DNA of 64,000 nt, from NCBI RefSeq assembly GCF_030704685.1, contig NZ_JAUZDX010000023.1, forward strand, positions 25,021 to 89,020, in the 5' to 3' direction. Each line of letters begins with the position of its first letter. Position 1 is the first letter of the stretch. The notes under the pieces were generated by a model. That model had not been told where the DNA came from. It did no database searches and was given only the letters and a program-made list of their open reading frames with translations. The translations under genes were made by a program, and so were the position numbers. Below are positions 32,903-41,152 of the stretch, piece by piece. Origin of the DNA: Acidovorax sp. A1169. Lineage in GTDB: Bacteria > Pseudomonadota > Gammaproteobacteria > Burkholderiales > Burkholderiaceae_C.

Positions 32903-35086
32903 TCAACCCCGGCTTTGCAGCGATTCAGTGGCGTAGCGCAGATAGGTCACGGCAAAATCGTGGTGGCCATGCGCCAGTTCCACTTCGGCCAGGCAAGTGA
33001 GCGCGACGGGATCGTGGGGGACCGAGTCGAGAATGCTCTCTGCCATCCTGGTCACATCCGCCCAGCGGCGACTCTGAATCTGCCCGTCCGTCGTTTCGGC
33101 GACAGGCCCCTCGCCCTTGGCCCTGTCCAGCATCGCCTGGAGGCGCTGGTAGGCGTCCTGCAGGCTGACACGGTGACCAGGGGCCAAGCCCACCCCGGGC
33201 GCCGCTGGCTGAGCCCATTCCTCTGGCATTTGCGGCAGCCAGGCTCCAATGGCCTCCTGCTGCGCCTGCGGCGATGCCGGGGCATGGTTCTGGGCCAGCC
33301 ACTGGATCCACATCGCGCGAAGCCCCTCTCCGAAGTGGTGGCTGTAGATGTCTTCGCGCATCAGTGGCGACTGTTCCAGCCGCGGCCTGCCGGACAGGCG
33401 CAGCGCATTGAGTGCCTCAATGTCATTGGCCAGCGCTGTCGCCGTCTGCACGTAGTCGTCCCGGGTCTCGGCCAGCCATTCTGTACGGCCCAGGTGCGTG
33501 AGCATGCCCACCCCCATTCGGCTCTTGAAGCTTTTTCCTATCATGGAAACGACGGGAAGCCCCATCCACAAGGCGTCGAACGTGGTGGTTCCGCCTGTCA
33601 ATGGGAAAGGGTCCAGCGCAATATCGATGCGGTGGTAGGTCAGGTACTGGTTGTCGCCATTCAATGCGACCAGATCCAATTGGTGGGGTGCTAGGCCCAG
33701 CCCCTCGCAGCGTGACCGGTAGGCCGCCGCGAATTCGGGTTTGTCCAGGTTCTTGCCTTCGACCAGAAGGCGAGAACCTGGAACGGCCTTCAGGATTTCT
33801 CCCCACAGGGCCAGGACCTCGTCCGTGAGCTTGCCCAGGTTGTTGCATGAGCCAAAAGTGACGAACCCATTCTCCAGCGCCGGCGTTGATCGCACCACGT
33901 AGCGTGGCTGGTATCGCCACAATGGGTTGCGGCTCATTGGTCGGTAGCAGGTGAAGAACACCGGTAGCCGGTACAGTTGTTCCGTGTACTGGTCTGCGGC
34001 ATCTGGCGGATCGGTGACTTCGTCGGTGAACTTGTAGTCCACGGCGTCCAGGCCGGTGGTGGCTGGAAATCCAAGCCACGATACCTGGATGGGGGCTGCT
34101 TTGTGCGCCATCGCCAGCAGCCCGTTGTAGCCTGTGTGCCCTGCCAGGTCGACCAGGATATCGATGCCCTGGTCTCGGATGGCCCGCGCCTGTTGTTCGG
34201 GGCTGAGGCCTGCCAACCGGACAAAGTGGTCCACATGGTTCTGGACCCGCTCGGTGACATAGTCATCGCGCGGGAAAAGGTACAGAGCAAACACTTCAAA
34301 CTGGCGCCGGTCCAGTTGGGCGAGGAGGCCCTCCACGAAATACATGACGGAATGGATCCGGAAATCCGGTGACAGGAATCCGATGCGCAGTTTTTTCCAT
34401 GGATCGCCCCGTCGGTCGCTGAAGTCCGGCCATCCAGGTTTGAGGGGCGGCTCGAAAACGGCCGCGTACTCACGCGCGGCTTGCGACAGATCCGCCGCGT
34501 CAGCGGTAGGGTCGGCAAGCATGAAAAGGAGCCTGTTGGTGTGGTTGGACGGTTCCCCGGGGGTCAGCGCAATGGCGTCCTGACAATCCTGCACCGCCTC
34601 GCGGACCTGCCCCAGCTCCCTGCGGTGGATAGCCTTCTGCGTGAGTGCCGCAGACCGTTCATGGATGTCCGTAGCCAGTTCCAGGGCTTTTTCCGCGGCC
34701 TTCAGACCATTCTCATGCTGGGTCATCAGGTAGCAGCATTGCGCCAGCTTGAGCCAACAAATGGCCCTGTCAGGTCTTAGCTCGCAAACTCTCTCCAGAA
34801 TGGGCAGTGCCTCTCCGTTGCGGACATGGTTGAGGAGGATATTGCCATAGTTGATCAGGAGTTCTGCGTCCTGAGGCCATAGCAGCGCTCCCCGGCGGTA
34901 GACTTCGATCGACTCTTCGGTCTTGCCAAGGCAGTCGAGCGCATAGCCCAGCAACCTGGTGGCATGCAAGTCACGCGCGTTCTTGCGCAGTCTCTGCTTG
35001 CACAGCCGCGCAAGCACGTCCCAGTCCCTGGCTTCCAGGGCCGCATGAAGTCGGCCATCCATCGGGGCATTGTTTCTGCCGTGCAC
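32903..35086 (-). CDS. TPR-containing O-GlcNAc transferase (SPINDLY/GT41)-like glycosyltransferase
   Basis: About 727 residues from a GTG at 35086 with GAAGGA upstream; a TTG at 35113 and an ATG at 35062 are alternatives. The N-terminal 180 residues form TPR helices (ATRLLGYALDCLGKTEESIE and INYGNILLNHVRNGEALPIL). The GT41 catalytic part follows: RIGFLSPDFRIHSVMYFVEG, DILVDLAGHTGYNGLLAMAH, APIQVSWLGFPATTGLDAVD and the nucleotide-binding end DPFPLTGGTTTFDALWMGLP. Family members add sugars to Ser/Thr in the cytoplasm. It is transcribed in the same direction as, and downstream of, the flagellin at 35355-36866, so flagellin is the natural candidate substrate. Confidence 0.88.
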   Translation of the reverse strand: MHGRNNAPMDGRLHAALEARDWDVLARLCKQRLRKNARDLHATRLLGYALDCLGKTEESIEVYRRGALLWPQDAELLINYGNILLNHVRNGEALPILERVCELRPDRAICWLKLAQCCYLMTQHENGLKAAEKALELATDIHERSAALTQKAIHRRELGQVREAVQDCQDAIALTPGEPSNHTNRLLFMLADPTADAADLSQAAREYAAVFEPPLKPGWPDFSDRRGDPWKKLRIGFLSPDFRIHSVMYFVEGLLAQLDRRQFEVFALYLFPRDDYVTERVQNHVDHFVRLAGLSPEQQARAIRDQGIDILVDLAGHTGYNGLLAMAHKAAPIQVSWLGFPATTGLDAVDYKFTDEVTDPPDAADQYTEQLYRLPVFFTCYRPMSRNPLWRYQPRYVVRSTPALENGFVTFGSCNNLGKLTDEVLALWGEILKAVPGSRLLVEGKNLDKPEFAAAYRSRCEGLGLAPHQLDLVALNGDNQYLTYHRIDIALDPFPLTGGTTTFDALWMGLPVVSMIGKSFKSRMGVGMLTHLGRTEWLAETRDDYVQTATALANDIEALNALRLSGRPRLEQSPLMREDIYSHHFGEGLRAMWIQWLAQNHAPASPQAQQEAIGAWLPQMPEEWAQPAAPGVGLAPGHRVSLQDAYQRLQAMLDRAKGEGPVAETTDGQIQSRRWADVTRMAESILDSVPHDPVALTCLAEVELAHGHHDFAVTYLRYATESLQSRG

Positions 35087-35126
35087 TGTGCGTCCTTCGC
35101 TGTGAACTATCAATAGTGCGGCAGTC

Positions 35127-35291
35127 TAGTGTCCTGTTCCGCAAATAAATGCCAATAAAACCGCGTCTTTCACGCCAGGGCAGCGTTGCAAATCCTCGCG
35201 ATAGCTACGGCTATCGCTGCGGTTTGCGCCTTGCCCTGGCGCGAAATCCATCGGTTTTATTTTTGGCATCTATTTGCGGGACAGAACACTA
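35127..35291. mobile_element. Palindromic MITE of IS630 type inserted in a CTAG target
   Basis: A 161-base element (35129-35289) begins GTGTCCTGTTCCGCAAATA and ends with the near-exact reverse complement TATTTGCGGGACAGAACAC. It is flanked on both sides by TA within CTAG, the classic IS630/Tc1-mariner target duplication. The whole element folds: inner arms include CGCCAGGGCA against TGCCCTGGCG and GCGATAGC against GCTATCGC at the centre. No ORF fits, so it is a non-autonomous element. It sits 63 bases after the stop of the leftward flagellin gene and about 40 bases before the OGT-like start, so it lies in any transcript running from one to the other. Confidence 0.82.
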
Positions 35292-35354
35292 GCCACTGGA
35301 GGCGGGTAGTTGACGGCCATTGGCCGCATCATCCTCTGTCGGCCGTGCTGCTAC

Positions 35355-36866
35355 TTACTGCAGCAGCTTCAATACACCCTGGGGAATCTGGTTCGCCTGT
35401 GCCACCATGGCTGTGCCTGCCTGCTGCAGGATCTGCGAGCGCGACAGGTTGGCGGTTTCCGCCGCAAAGTCGGCATCCAGAATGCGCGAGCGCGATGCGG
35501 ACAGGTTTTCGGACGTGATGTTCAGTGACGAAATGGCTGTTTCGAAGCGGGCCTGCAAGGCGCCGAGCTTGGCGCGCTCACCGTTGATGAACGAAAGTGC
35601 GGAATCCACGGTCTTGAGGGCTTCGGTCGCCTTCTTGAAGGTGGTCACGTCCAGATTGGCCACTTCCTGCAGGTCCGATGCGCTGTCGGCAGGCGTCGCC
35701 GTGCTGAAAGCGTTGGTCGTCGTGGCATTGGTGGAAAAGGACTTTTCGGAGTCCAGCACCACATAACCACTGACGGTGGAACTGTCGGCACCGGACGCAG
35801 CGGCCAATGTGTCGGCAGCGCCGGCTGAGGTCCCATCGGACTGAAGCTTCTGTATGGTGACCGCCCCCGCATTGGCGCCAGAGGTGGCGCCCTTGAAGAT
35901 GCCAATGTCCTGGCCTGTGGCATTGGTCAGAACGATGCCGGTGCTGCTGGAGTTCAGCGAAGCGGTCACACCGGTTTTGGCGGATTGTTCGTTGATGGCG
36001 GAAATGGCATTGGACAGGCCATCCGACGTATTGAGTGCCGAAATATTGAACGAAACGGACTGCCCGAGCGCGGGTGCGGTGGGCGTGTTTTCCGAACGCA
36101 ACTCGAAGGTGTAGGAGCCAACGGAGGTGAAGGACAGATCCACCTCGGTGCGTGCAGAGGCGGTCACGCCCGTGTTCGCAGTCTGCAGGTTGATGTTGTC
36201 TGCCATCGCCTTGGACGTGTCGTTGGCGTTGATGGTGATGTTCCGGGAGCCCAGGGACCCGTTCACTGCCAACGTACCAGCGGTGACGCCATTGGTACCC
36301 CATGCGGTGGCACTGGCACCGCTGCCGGCGCCATTGGCCGAGGTGTTCTGGTTGTTGCCGTAAACACTGGTGCGCAGGTTGGCCGTGGCGGCGACAATGG
36401 TCTGGTTGGCATTGGCCCCCACCTGGAACTGTTGCGTACCAAATGTGCCGTTGAGCAGTTTGGCGCCGTTGAACTCTGTGGTTTGCGAGATTCGGTCCAG
36501 TTCGCTGACCAGTTGGCCCACTTCCTGGTTCAATGCCTGGCGGTCGCTGGGGCTGTTGGAGGCGTTTGCCGATTGCACAGCCAGTTCACGCACACGCTGC
36601 AGAATGTCACCCGCGGCCTTCATGGCGCCTTCTGTCACCTGGGCCAGCGAAATGCCGTCGTTGGCATTGCGTGCCGCCTGGTTCAGGCCGCGGATCTGGC
36701 TGGTGAAGCGCTCGGAAATGGCCAGGCCGGCGGCATCGTCCTTGGCGCTGTTGATGCGCAGGCCGGACGAGAGGCGCTGGATGGAGGTGTTGAGCGACGT
36801 TTGGCTCATGCCCAGGTTGCGCTGGGCCGTCAACGAGGCGACGTTGGTGTTGATCGTGGCTGCCAT
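35355..36866 (-). CDS. fliC: Flagellin (copy 1, leftward)
   Basis: Flagellin is the filament subunit. From ATG 36866, with AAGGAG at ideal spacing, it is 503 residues. The D0/D1 ends are canonical: MAATINTNVASLTAQRNLGM, then SSGLRINSAKDDAAGLAISE, and at the C-terminus SRILDADFAAETANLSRSQI followed by LQQAGTAMVAQANQIPQGVL. The centre (about 170-400) is rich in Ser, Thr, Ala and Gly, giving many sites for O-glycosylation. It is nearly identical in sequence and identical in length to the divergent flagellin at 37190. I see no good sigma-28 promoter before it. Confidence 0.97.
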   Translation of the reverse strand: MAATINTNVASLTAQRNLGMSQTSLNTSIQRLSSGLRINSAKDDAAGLAISERFTSQIRGLNQAARNANDGISLAQVTEGAMKAAGDILQRVRELAVQSANASNSPSDRQALNQEVGQLVSELDRISQTTEFNGAKLLNGTFGTQQFQVGANANQTIVAATANLRTSVYGNNQNTSANGAGSGASATAWGTNGVTAGTLAVNGSLGSRNITINANDTSKAMADNINLQTANTGVTASARTEVDLSFTSVGSYTFELRSENTPTAPALGQSVSFNISALNTSDGLSNAISAINEQSAKTGVTASLNSSSTGIVLTNATGQDIGIFKGATSGANAGAVTIQKLQSDGTSAGAADTLAAASGADSSTVSGYVVLDSEKSFSTNATTTNAFSTATPADSASDLQEVANLDVTTFKKATEALKTVDSALSFINGERAKLGALQARFETAISSLNITSENLSASRSRILDADFAAETANLSRSQILQQAGTAMVAQANQIPQGVLKLLQ

Positions 36867-37189
36867 GGGAATGCTCCTTGAGGCTGAATGGACATTTGTG
36901 CCTGATGGGGGACTACAACCGTCCGGCAGGCGATACGGGAACGATGAGGAATTGTGGCAATGGCCCCCGTTTGCGTTGGCCCGATAAAGAGCAGAAAAGC
37001 CTGCCAACTTGTACGTTTGGCCCTAAAGTTTCCCCAGCCGGCGTCGAAAAGACTCACAACGGAAGGCAAATGCCCTCCGCCGTTCACCAGAAGGCCATGT
37101 CGGCACTGTGGACCGTATAGCCGGGTGCCTTGCCTGGCACCAGGTTGGCGGCAACGCCATTTCAGTCAGTTCTTTTCAGGAGATTTGCC
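36867..37189. other. Divergent intergenic region between the two flagellin genes
   Basis: These 323 bases hold no gene. The rightward sigma-28 promoter is at 37024-37050. A sequence resembling a sigma-54 site, TGGCAC-CAGGT-TGGC (37136-37150), lies 40 bases before the right-hand start but has one mismatch in the -12 box, so I do not call it. Scanning leftwards I find no TAAA-N15-GCCGATAA-like pair for copy 1. Good ribosome binding sites precede both starts. Confidence 0.6.
37024..37050 (+). promoter_or_regulatory. Sigma-28 (FliA) promoter of the rightward flagellin
   Basis: The -35 element TAAAGTTT (37024-37031) is a full match to the FliA consensus. After 11 bases comes the -10 element GTCGAAAA (37043-37050), the same octamer as at flgM. 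It lies 140 bases upstream of the flagellin start at 37190, leaving a long 5' leader. It is the only convincing FliA site in the flagellin intergenic region and points rightwards. Confidence 0.8.
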
Positions 37190-38701
37190 ATGGCATCCAC
37201 CATCAACACCAACGTCGCCTCGTTGACGGCCCAGCGCAACCTGGGCATGAGCCAGACTTCGCTCAACACCTCCATCCAACGCCTTTCGTCCGGCCTGCGC
37301 ATCAACAGCGCCAAGGACGATGCCGCTGGCCTAGCCATTTCCGAGCGCTTCACCAGCCAGATCCGCGGCCTGAACCAGGCTGTGCGCAATGCCAACGACG
37401 GTATTTCCCTGGCGCAAACGGCAGAAGGCGCGTTGAAGGCCTCCGGCGACATCCTGCAACGGGTGCGTGAACTGGCTGTGCAATCGGCCAACGCCTCCAA
37501 CAGCGCTGGCGACCGCCAGGCCCTGCAACAGGAAGTGGGCCAACTGGTCAGCGAACTCGACCGCATTTCGCAAACCACCGAGTTCAACGGTGCCAAGCTG
37601 CTCAACGGTTCGTTCGGCACGCAGCAGTTCCAGGTCGGCGCCAACGCCAACCAGACCATCGTGGCCGCCACGGCCAACCTGCGCACCAGCGTGTACGGCA
37701 ACAACCAGAACACCTCGGCCAACGGTTCGGGCAGCGGTGCCAGCGCCACCAGCTGGGGTACCAATGGCGTGACCGGCGGTACGCTGGCCGTGAACGGTGC
37801 CCTGGGTTCCAAGAACATCACCATTACCGCCAACGACACGGCTAAGGCGATGGCCGACAACATCAACTTGCAGACCGCGAACACGGGTGTTACCGCCTCC
37901 GCGCGCACGGAAGCGCAACTGTCCTTCACGTCCGTCGGCGCCTACACCTTCGAGCTGCGCGGTGACAACGCACCCACGTCGCCTGCGCTGGGCCAGTCTG
38001 TTTCCTTCAACGTGACGGCGCTGAACACGGCAGATGGCCTGTCGAACGCGGTTTCCGCCATCAATGAGCAGTCTTCCAAGACGGGTATCACGGCTTCACT
38101 GAACTCCACGAACGATGGCGTGATCCTGACCAGCGCCACGGGCCAGGACATCGGCATTGCCAAGGGTGCCGCTTCCGGCGCGAACGCGGGTGCGGTGAAT
38201 ATCCAGAAGCTGCAGGCGGATGGCACGGCCATTGGGGCAGCCGACACCCTGGCTGCAGCCACCGGTGCAGACGCCTCGACGGTCAGCGGCTACGTGGTGC
38301 TGGACTCCGACAAGTCCTTCTCCACTGTTGCGACGACGACGAACGCCTTCAGCACGGCAACCGCTGCCAACTCGGCTTCGGATCTGCAAGAGGTGGCCAA
38401 CCTCGATGTGACGACTTTCAAGAAGGCGACCGAAGCCCTCAAGACGGTGGACTCCGGTCTGGCCTACATCAACGGTGAGCGTGCCAAGCTAGGTGCTCTG
38501 CAGTCGCGCTTCGAAACGTCGATTGCCAACCTGCAGGTGACGTCGGAGAATCTGTCTTCTTCCCGTTCGCGCATCCTGGACGCTGACTTCGCGGCAGAAA
38601 CCGCCAACCTGTCGCGCTCGCAGATCCTGCAGCAGGCTGGTACGGCGATGGTGGCCCAGGCCAACCAGTTGCCACAAGGTGTGCTGGCCCTGCTGCGCTA
38701 A
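37190..38701 (+). CDS. fliC: Flagellin (copy 2, rightward)
   Basis: The second filament protein, 503 residues from ATG 37190 (AGGAG eight bases upstream). It begins MASTINTNVASLTAQRNLGM and ends AMVAQANQLPQGVLALLR. It matches copy 1 without any length change; differences are scattered substitutions such as NQAVRNAND for NQAARNAND and AQTAEGALKASGD for AQVTEGAMKAAGD. The DNA of the first 200 coding bases is almost the same in both. It has a sigma-28 promoter and a strong terminator, so it is probably the main filament gene. Confidence 0.97.
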   Translation: MASTINTNVASLTAQRNLGMSQTSLNTSIQRLSSGLRINSAKDDAAGLAISERFTSQIRGLNQAVRNANDGISLAQTAEGALKASGDILQRVRELAVQSANASNSAGDRQALQQEVGQLVSELDRISQTTEFNGAKLLNGSFGTQQFQVGANANQTIVAATANLRTSVYGNNQNTSANGSGSGASATSWGTNGVTGGTLAVNGALGSKNITITANDTAKAMADNINLQTANTGVTASARTEAQLSFTSVGAYTFELRGDNAPTSPALGQSVSFNVTALNTADGLSNAVSAINEQSSKTGITASLNSTNDGVILTSATGQDIGIAKGAASGANAGAVNIQKLQADGTAIGAADTLAAATGADASTVSGYVVLDSDKSFSTVATTTNAFSTATAANSASDLQEVANLDVTTFKKATEALKTVDSGLAYINGERAKLGALQSRFETSIANLQVTSENLSSSRSRILDADFAAETANLSRSQILQQAGTAMVAQANQLPQGVLALLR

Positions 38702-38744
38702 GCGCGGATCGGCTGGCAGGGCCTGAGAGGGCCCTGGGTGTATC

Positions 38745-38775
38745 GGCGGCGACAGTTTTCCTGTCGCCGCCTTTT
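38745..38775 (+). terminator. Intrinsic terminator after the rightward flagellin gene
   Basis: A perfect 11-base stem, GGCGGCGACAG with CTGTCGCCGCC, has a five-base loop (TTTTC) and is followed by TTTT. It starts 44 bases after the flagellin stop codon and should separate flagellin transcription from fliD. Confidence 0.88.
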
Positions 38776-38894
38776 CACCTTCTATGCCGCGTTTGCCGGG
38801 AGCGCGGGAATTGGCGGGTTTCCTGGTGTGAATAAGGAGGTTATTGCTGCCCGATCGGCGCCATAATTTCCGCTGACCAGTTCAGGAGGTTCTC

Positions 38895-40325
38895 ATGGCT
38901 ACCATTTCTTCACCAGGCCTTGCCACCAATGGTCTGGACGTCAAGAGCATCATTTCCCAGCTGGTAAAGCTCGAAGAGAGGCCGCTGGAGACGCTCAAGG
39001 TCCAGAAAGCCACGGTCGATACCAAGATTTCTGCCTTTGGCCAGATCAAGTCGCTGGTCTCCACCCTGTCGGACGCTGCCAGCAAGCTCGCAAGCTTGAC
39101 GAGCTGGAACGCTGTTTCCACGACTTCTTCGGACAGCAAGTATGTGAGTGCTACCGCCATCGGCGGAACCCTGCCGACCACCTTCAGCGTGGAAGTGCAG
39201 GGGCTTGCCAAGGCGCAGGCCACGGCATCTGCTGCCCTGCTGCCCGTCGGTGGTGCGTTGGGCGCCGGCACCTTGCGCCTGGAGCTGGGCCAGTGGAGTG
39301 TGTCGCCGTCCTCTTTCACCCCGGGGGCGGGTACCCCGGTGGACATCAGCATTTCGGCGAGCGATACCGTCAATGACGTCGCCAGCAAGATCAATGGCTC
39401 CAATGCCGGTGTGACGGCCTCGGTGCTCAAGGATGCCTCCGGTGAGCGCCTGATGCTGCGCAGCAAGAGCACGGGGCTGGAATCCGGTTTCCGCCTGAGC
39501 GTGATGGAGGGCGGGGATACGGATATCGCCAGTGCCGGCAACACCGACGCCACTGGCCTGTCGCGTCTGGTGGCGGGCAGCACCGTGACACAGGTCGCGT
39601 CCGATGCCAAGGCGACCATCAACGGCATTGCCGTGTCCTCGGCCACCAACACCTTCGCCGAAACCATTTCGGGCGTGACCTTCAAGGTGGAGCAGGTCAC
39701 CACGGCGCCGATCGAGATCGGCGTGGCCAAGGACAACAGCGTCATCCAGAAGAGCGTGGATGACTTCGTGAAGGCCTACAACGAGGTCAATTCGATCCTC
39801 AACGAGGCAACCAAGTACGACCCCGCCAACAAATCGGCGGGCTTGTTGCAGGGGGACTCGACCGCCATCGCTCTGCAGAACTCCCTTCGCTCAGCCATCC
39901 AGTCGATGACGGGCGGCAAGGCCGGCTTCCAGCGCCTGGCAGATGTGGGCATCACGTTGCAGCGTTCGGGCGATCTGGCAGTGGACGCCACCAAGTTCAG
40001 CAAGGCCATGAACGAGAACACGGACGACGTGAAGAACCTGTTCCGCAATCCCGATGCCGGCGCATCCAAGGGGGTTGCCGTGCGCGTCAAGGAGTTGGCG
40101 GCGAACCTGCTGTCTACGGACGGTTTCTTCAAGTCCAAGGACGACACGCTGCAGCTGTCGCTCAAGCGCATTGCCAAGGACCAGGTGACTGCCCAGGCCA
40201 AGGTTGACGCGTTCGAAAAGCGCACCACCGCGCGCTACAACGCGCTGGACACGCAGATGAGCTCCCTGAATGCCCTGAACGCCTACATTGCGCAGCAAGT
40301 GACCACCTGGAACAAGTCGACCTGA
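38895..40325 (+). CDS. fliD: Filament cap protein FliD (HAP2)
   Basis: FliD caps the filament and folds incoming flagellin. The 476-residue protein begins MATISSPGLATNGLDVKSII with SQLVKLEERPLETLKVQK, the typical FliD start. The C-terminal domain has YNEVNSILNEATKYDP, LLQGDSTAIALQNSLRSAIQ and a final YNALDTQMSSLNALNAYIAQ coil. The ATG follows AGGAGG at good spacing. It is the first gene of fliD-fliS-fliT; no clear FliA site is seen in the 119 bases after the flagellin terminator. Confidence 0.96.
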   Translation: MATISSPGLATNGLDVKSIISQLVKLEERPLETLKVQKATVDTKISAFGQIKSLVSTLSDAASKLASLTSWNAVSTTSSDSKYVSATAIGGTLPTTFSVEVQGLAKAQATASAALLPVGGALGAGTLRLELGQWSVSPSSFTPGAGTPVDISISASDTVNDVASKINGSNAGVTASVLKDASGERLMLRSKSTGLESGFRLSVMEGGDTDIASAGNTDATGLSRLVAGSTVTQVASDAKATINGIAVSSATNTFAETISGVTFKVEQVTTAPIEIGVAKDNSVIQKSVDDFVKAYNEVNSILNEATKYDPANKSAGLLQGDSTAIALQNSLRSAIQSMTGGKAGFQRLADVGITLQRSGDLAVDATKFSKAMNENTDDVKNLFRNPDAGASKGVAVRVKELAANLLSTDGFFKSKDDTLQLSLKRIAKDQVTAQAKVDAFEKRTTARYNALDTQMSSLNALNAYIAQQVTTWNKST

Positions 40326-40390
40326 CGGAAAGCCTTCAGTTTTATGGGCGCCAGCCGATAAATAAAGCATCACACCGTAAGGACCACCCC

Positions 40391-40849
40391 ATGTTCAGCG
40401 CCCACAATCCCCGTGCAGCCAACGCCTACCAGCGCATCAATGTGGAAACCAGCATGCACACGATTGACCAGCACCAACTGGTCAGTCTGCTGTATGAAGG
40501 TGCGTTGGGTGCCATCGCCACCGCACGCGGCGCCATGGCGCGCGGTGACATCGTCGGCAAATGCAATGCCATCTCCAAGGCGGTGCGCATCATCGAAGAA
40601 GGGCTGAGCACAGCCCTTGACAAGGTCGATGGGGGTGAATTGGCGGAGAATCTGGGTGCCCTGTACGACTACTGCATCCGCCGCCTGATCCTGGCCAATG
40701 CCCGCAATGACGACGCCATGATGCAGGAAGTCATGCGCCTTATCGAGCCGGTCGCGCTCGGTTGGAACGAGATCAAGAAAAACAACAACGGTGCAGCCAC
40801 TCCAGCTGACACCACCGCTTCGGGCCAGCCTGTGCTGGTGGAGGCATGA
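40391..40849 (+). CDS. fliS: Flagellin export chaperone FliS
   Basis: FliS keeps flagellin unpolymerised before export. The 152-residue helical protein has the characteristic ANAYQRINVETSMHTIDQHQ and LVSLLYEGALGAIATARGAM, plus CNAISKAVRIIEEGLSTALD and NLGALYDYCIRRLILANARN. The Ala/Thr-rich tail is a little longer than usual. It is 65 bases downstream of fliD and three bases upstream of the fliT-like gene. Confidence 0.96.
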   Translation: MFSAHNPRAANAYQRINVETSMHTIDQHQLVSLLYEGALGAIATARGAMARGDIVGKCNAISKAVRIIEEGLSTALDKVDGGELAENLGALYDYCIRRLILANARNDDAMMQEVMRLIEPVALGWNEIKKNNNGAATPADTTASGQPVLVEA

Positions 40850-40852
40850 ACC

Positions 40853-41152
40853 ATGTCCCACATGCTGATTGATTACTACAAAGCCATTGAAGACAGCAGC
40901 GCCAAGATGCTGGAGGCCGCCAAGCTCAAGGATTGGGATGGCGTGGTGCGCTACGAGGGGGCCTGCGCCGTGCTGATCGAGCAACTGCGCTTCAAGTCCC
41001 AGGAGCACGAGCTGCTGCCCGAGCACCGCCGCGAAAAGACGCGCATCATGCAGCGCATCCTGCGCAACGATGCGCAGATCCGCTGCCTTGCAGAACCCTG
41101 GCTGGCACAGTTCGAGCACCTGTTCGAAGGCCAGCCGCAGATGATGCACTGA
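40853..41152 (+). CDS. fliT: FliT-like flagellar export chaperone
   Basis: The 99-residue all-helical protein begins MSHMLIDYYKAIEDSSAKML and ends in a polar tail with LAEPWLAQFEHLFEGQPQMM. Sequence similarity among FliT proteins is low, so the call depends on size, helical content and position directly after fliS. GGAGG precedes the start. In enterobacteria FliT chaperones FliD and inhibits FlhDC; only the chaperone role can be assumed here. Confidence 0.8.
   Translation: MSHMLIDYYKAIEDSSAKMLEAAKLKDWDGVVRYEGACAVLIEQLRFKSQEHELLPEHRREKTRIMQRILRNDAQIRCLAEPWLAQFEHLFEGQPQMMH

Noticed and set aside
35087..35113. TTG start for the OGT-like gene
   Set aside because: Nine extra residues with no ribosome binding site; the GTG at 35086 has GAAGGA at suitable spacing.
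36867..37020. Search for a leftward sigma-28 promoter for flagellin copy 1
   Set aside because: The only -10-like string, GCCGGACG, has a poor -35 partner (TCATCGTT). The plus-strand GCCCGATAA near 36979 points the wrong way and lacks a TAAA.
37136..37150. Possible sigma-54 promoter TGGCAC-CAGGT-TGGC before the rightward flagellin
   Set aside because: Spacing is right, but the -12 element is TGGC rather than TTGC, and a strong sigma-28 site lies upstream, so chance is more likely.
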